In this document: positions 5,746 to 6,556 of the stretch, in pieces
Layout of the letters: each line of letters opens with the position of its first letter
How positions within the stretch are numbered: position 1 is the stretch's first letter
Translations under genes and position numbers: made by a program
Assembly: GCA_030601485.1 (NCBI GenBank)
Contig: JAUVTO010000100.1
Location: 1 to 6,556 of the forward strand
Length of the DNA stretch: 6,556 bases
Source: Desulfobacterales bacterium
GTDB lineage: Bacteria; Desulfobacterota; Desulfobacteria; Desulfobacterales; UBA11574
Reading direction: 5' to 3'
Notes under the pieces: model-generated
What the model saw: the letters and a program-made list of their open reading frames with translations, nothing else
The model's database searches: none
Told to the model about the DNA's origin: nothing

Positions 5746-6120
5746 TCATAGAATTGAAGTCAACACCTCGCACGAACGGCATAATTTCATCTTTTCTTTC
5801 CAATTTTTATAAATAGTGCCGTCACAAATTGTACCGTTAATAAACCAGCAAAGCTTTCCCGCCTGGAACTCCCATGCCGGGCACTCTTTTTTCTTCTCAG
5901 GAGGACATTTATTGATTACCCAGCACGACTTGCGTACTTTAGCGCTCCCTCTCATCCTGGATATTAGAAAAAACATCTGCCGCTCCACATGGGCAGGTAC
6001 GGACCGCCAGCCTTGCTCGTAACTGTGCACGGCCTTAATAGATACCCCAAGAATCTGGGCCATATGTTTCTGTGTCTTATTCAGCCTTTTGCGAAGGCGT
6101 GAGAACTCTTTACTGTCCAT
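5746..6120 (-). CDS. XRE-type HTH protein with C-terminal two-CW cysteine domain
   Basis: 124 residues, starting at ATG 6120 after GGGAGG with good spacing. Residues about 7-45 form a Cro/CI-type helix-turn-helix (KHMAQILGVSIKAVHSYEQG), so DNA binding is likely. Residues 64-118 match the two-CW pattern: CW (66-67), C72, EKKKECPAW with C80, CW (91-92), GTICDGT with C99, and CRSC (C114, C117). That makes seven cysteines in about 50 residues, which suggests metal binding, perhaps zinc or an Fe-S cluster; the ligand is not established here. HTH plus two-CW proteins occur, to my knowledge, mainly in anaerobic Desulfobacterota and relatives. A 23-bp dyad 51 bp upstream of the start is a candidate autoregulatory site. 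Targets unknown. Confidence 0.88.
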   Translation of the reverse strand: MDSKEFSRLRKRLNKTQKHMAQILGVSIKAVHSYEQGWRSVPAHVERQMFFLISRMRGSAKVRKSCWVINKCPPEKKKECPAWEFQAGKLCWFINGTICDGTIYKNWKEKMKLCRSCEVLTSIL

Positions 6121-6171
6121 GGGTTCCTCCCTGATTTTTTTATATTGCCATCATTAAAGATTTTATTGCCG

Positions 6172-6201
6172 CCTATGTCACAAAGTGGCATAGGATGTCA
6201 A
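6172..6201 (-). promoter_or_regulatory. Operator-like dyad and -35 element upstream of the HTH/two-CW gene
   Basis: CCTATGTCAC (6172-6181), AAA, GTGGCATAGG (6185-6194): 10-bp arms with a single mismatched pair, typical of a dimeric repressor site. On the minus strand a TTGACA hexamer (6201 to 6196) abuts it. The -10 at 17-18 bp spacing would fall in the dyad and is poor (CATAGG, 3/6). The dyad would therefore lie between or over the promoter boxes, fitting autorepression by the HTH protein, or activation of a weak promoter. Confidence 0.5.
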
Positions 6202-6514
6202 TAAAATATTTTATCTTGTTCATAATAACTTTACCCTGGTTTGGGCGTTTTGCCTGACCCTGGATCTGAATCCGTGCTTTGAACCATCCATACCGTGTGC
6301 ATCGGCCTCGGAAAAAGCCATGGAAATTCCTAACGCCTGCGATTTCACGCATGATACGACACTAAGGGTTCGCTCAAGTTTCGTGCCAGATGGAGAAAAC
6401 TTTTAAAAGAATAGCAGAAAATCAATATAGTTAGTGCTTGACCGAAAACCCCATAAAGCGGAATTCAGCTCTAATCGTGCCGCTACCAACTCTATGAATT
6501 TATTTTGGTTTTTA
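6202..6514. other. Intergenic stretch, no supported gene
   Basis: The only sizeable frame is on the minus strand, 60 codons between stops at 6405-6403 and 6222-6220. It has internal GTG (6348) and ATG (6321) codons but no ribosome site, and I do not recognise the product (ALGISMAFSEADAHGMDG...). It could be a gene remnant or part of a dispersed repeat. AAAATATTTT (6203-6212) is a small palindrome. Confidence 0.35.
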
Positions 6515-6549
6515 AATCAACAATCATCAATCGCCAATCAACAATCGTG
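6515..6549. repeat. Five tandem heptads, AATCNNC type
   Basis: AATCAAC, AATCATC, AATCGCC, AATCAAC and AATCGTG follow one another exactly, a 7-bp period with AATC constant. It resembles in period, but not in sequence, the runs at 4690-4757 and 5415-5435. It may continue past the window edge. Confidence 0.8.
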
Positions 6550-6556
6550 CCTGAAC

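Overview
The window most likely comes from an anaerobic, sulfate-reducing type of Desulfobacterota (Desulfobacterales-like). This is an inference from the gene content: a Ni-Fe carbon monoxide dehydrogenase, a PAS/AAA+/Fis sigma-54 activator, an XRE regulator with a two-CW cysteine domain, and intergenic spaces full of palindromic and 7-bp-period repeats. No RNA gene, CRISPR array, transposase or integrase was seen.

Layout. (1) 1-500, minus strand: the start of a thioredoxin-like DUF255 (YyaL/SSP411) protein, cut by the window edge and apparently carrying a signal peptide. (2) 501-731: divergent intergenic space with a GC-rich palindromic repeat block, then a near-consensus sigma-70 promoter and a Fur-box-like dyad in front of cooS. 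(3) 732-2702, plus strand: cooS, a complete monofunctional CO dehydrogenase with all B-, C- and D-cluster ligands. (4) 2703-3277: a space between convergent genes holding a 151-bp palindromic element, a strong terminator, and two further repeat types. (5) 3278-4690, minus: a sigma-54-dependent activator whose PAS domain has a four-Cys motif. (6) 4911-5366, minus: a stand-alone cyclic-nucleotide-binding-fold protein with no DNA-binding domain. (7) 5543-5716: a second palindromic element, which shares its ends with the first and is flanked by a 9-bp direct repeat. (8) 5746-6120, minus: the HTH/two-CW protein, preceded by a 23-bp operator-like dyad. (9) 6202-6556: no convincing gene; it ends in a 7-bp-period repeat.

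How the parts may work together. CooS interconverts CO and CO2. Here it stands alone: no cooF, cooC, hydrogenase or acetyl-CoA synthase gene lies within the window. It ends at its own terminator, so its electron partner and maturation factor must be encoded elsewhere. The three small or regulatory proteins downstream all run on the opposite strand with their own leaders. A regulatory link between the Cys-rich PAS activator and cooS is possible from proximity only; the cooS promoter looks sigma-70-type and shows no sigma-54 site.

No clearly new multi-gene system is visible. The most unusual material is the repeat layer: two palindromic elements with the same ends and different interiors, and several short-period arrays placed in gene leaders.
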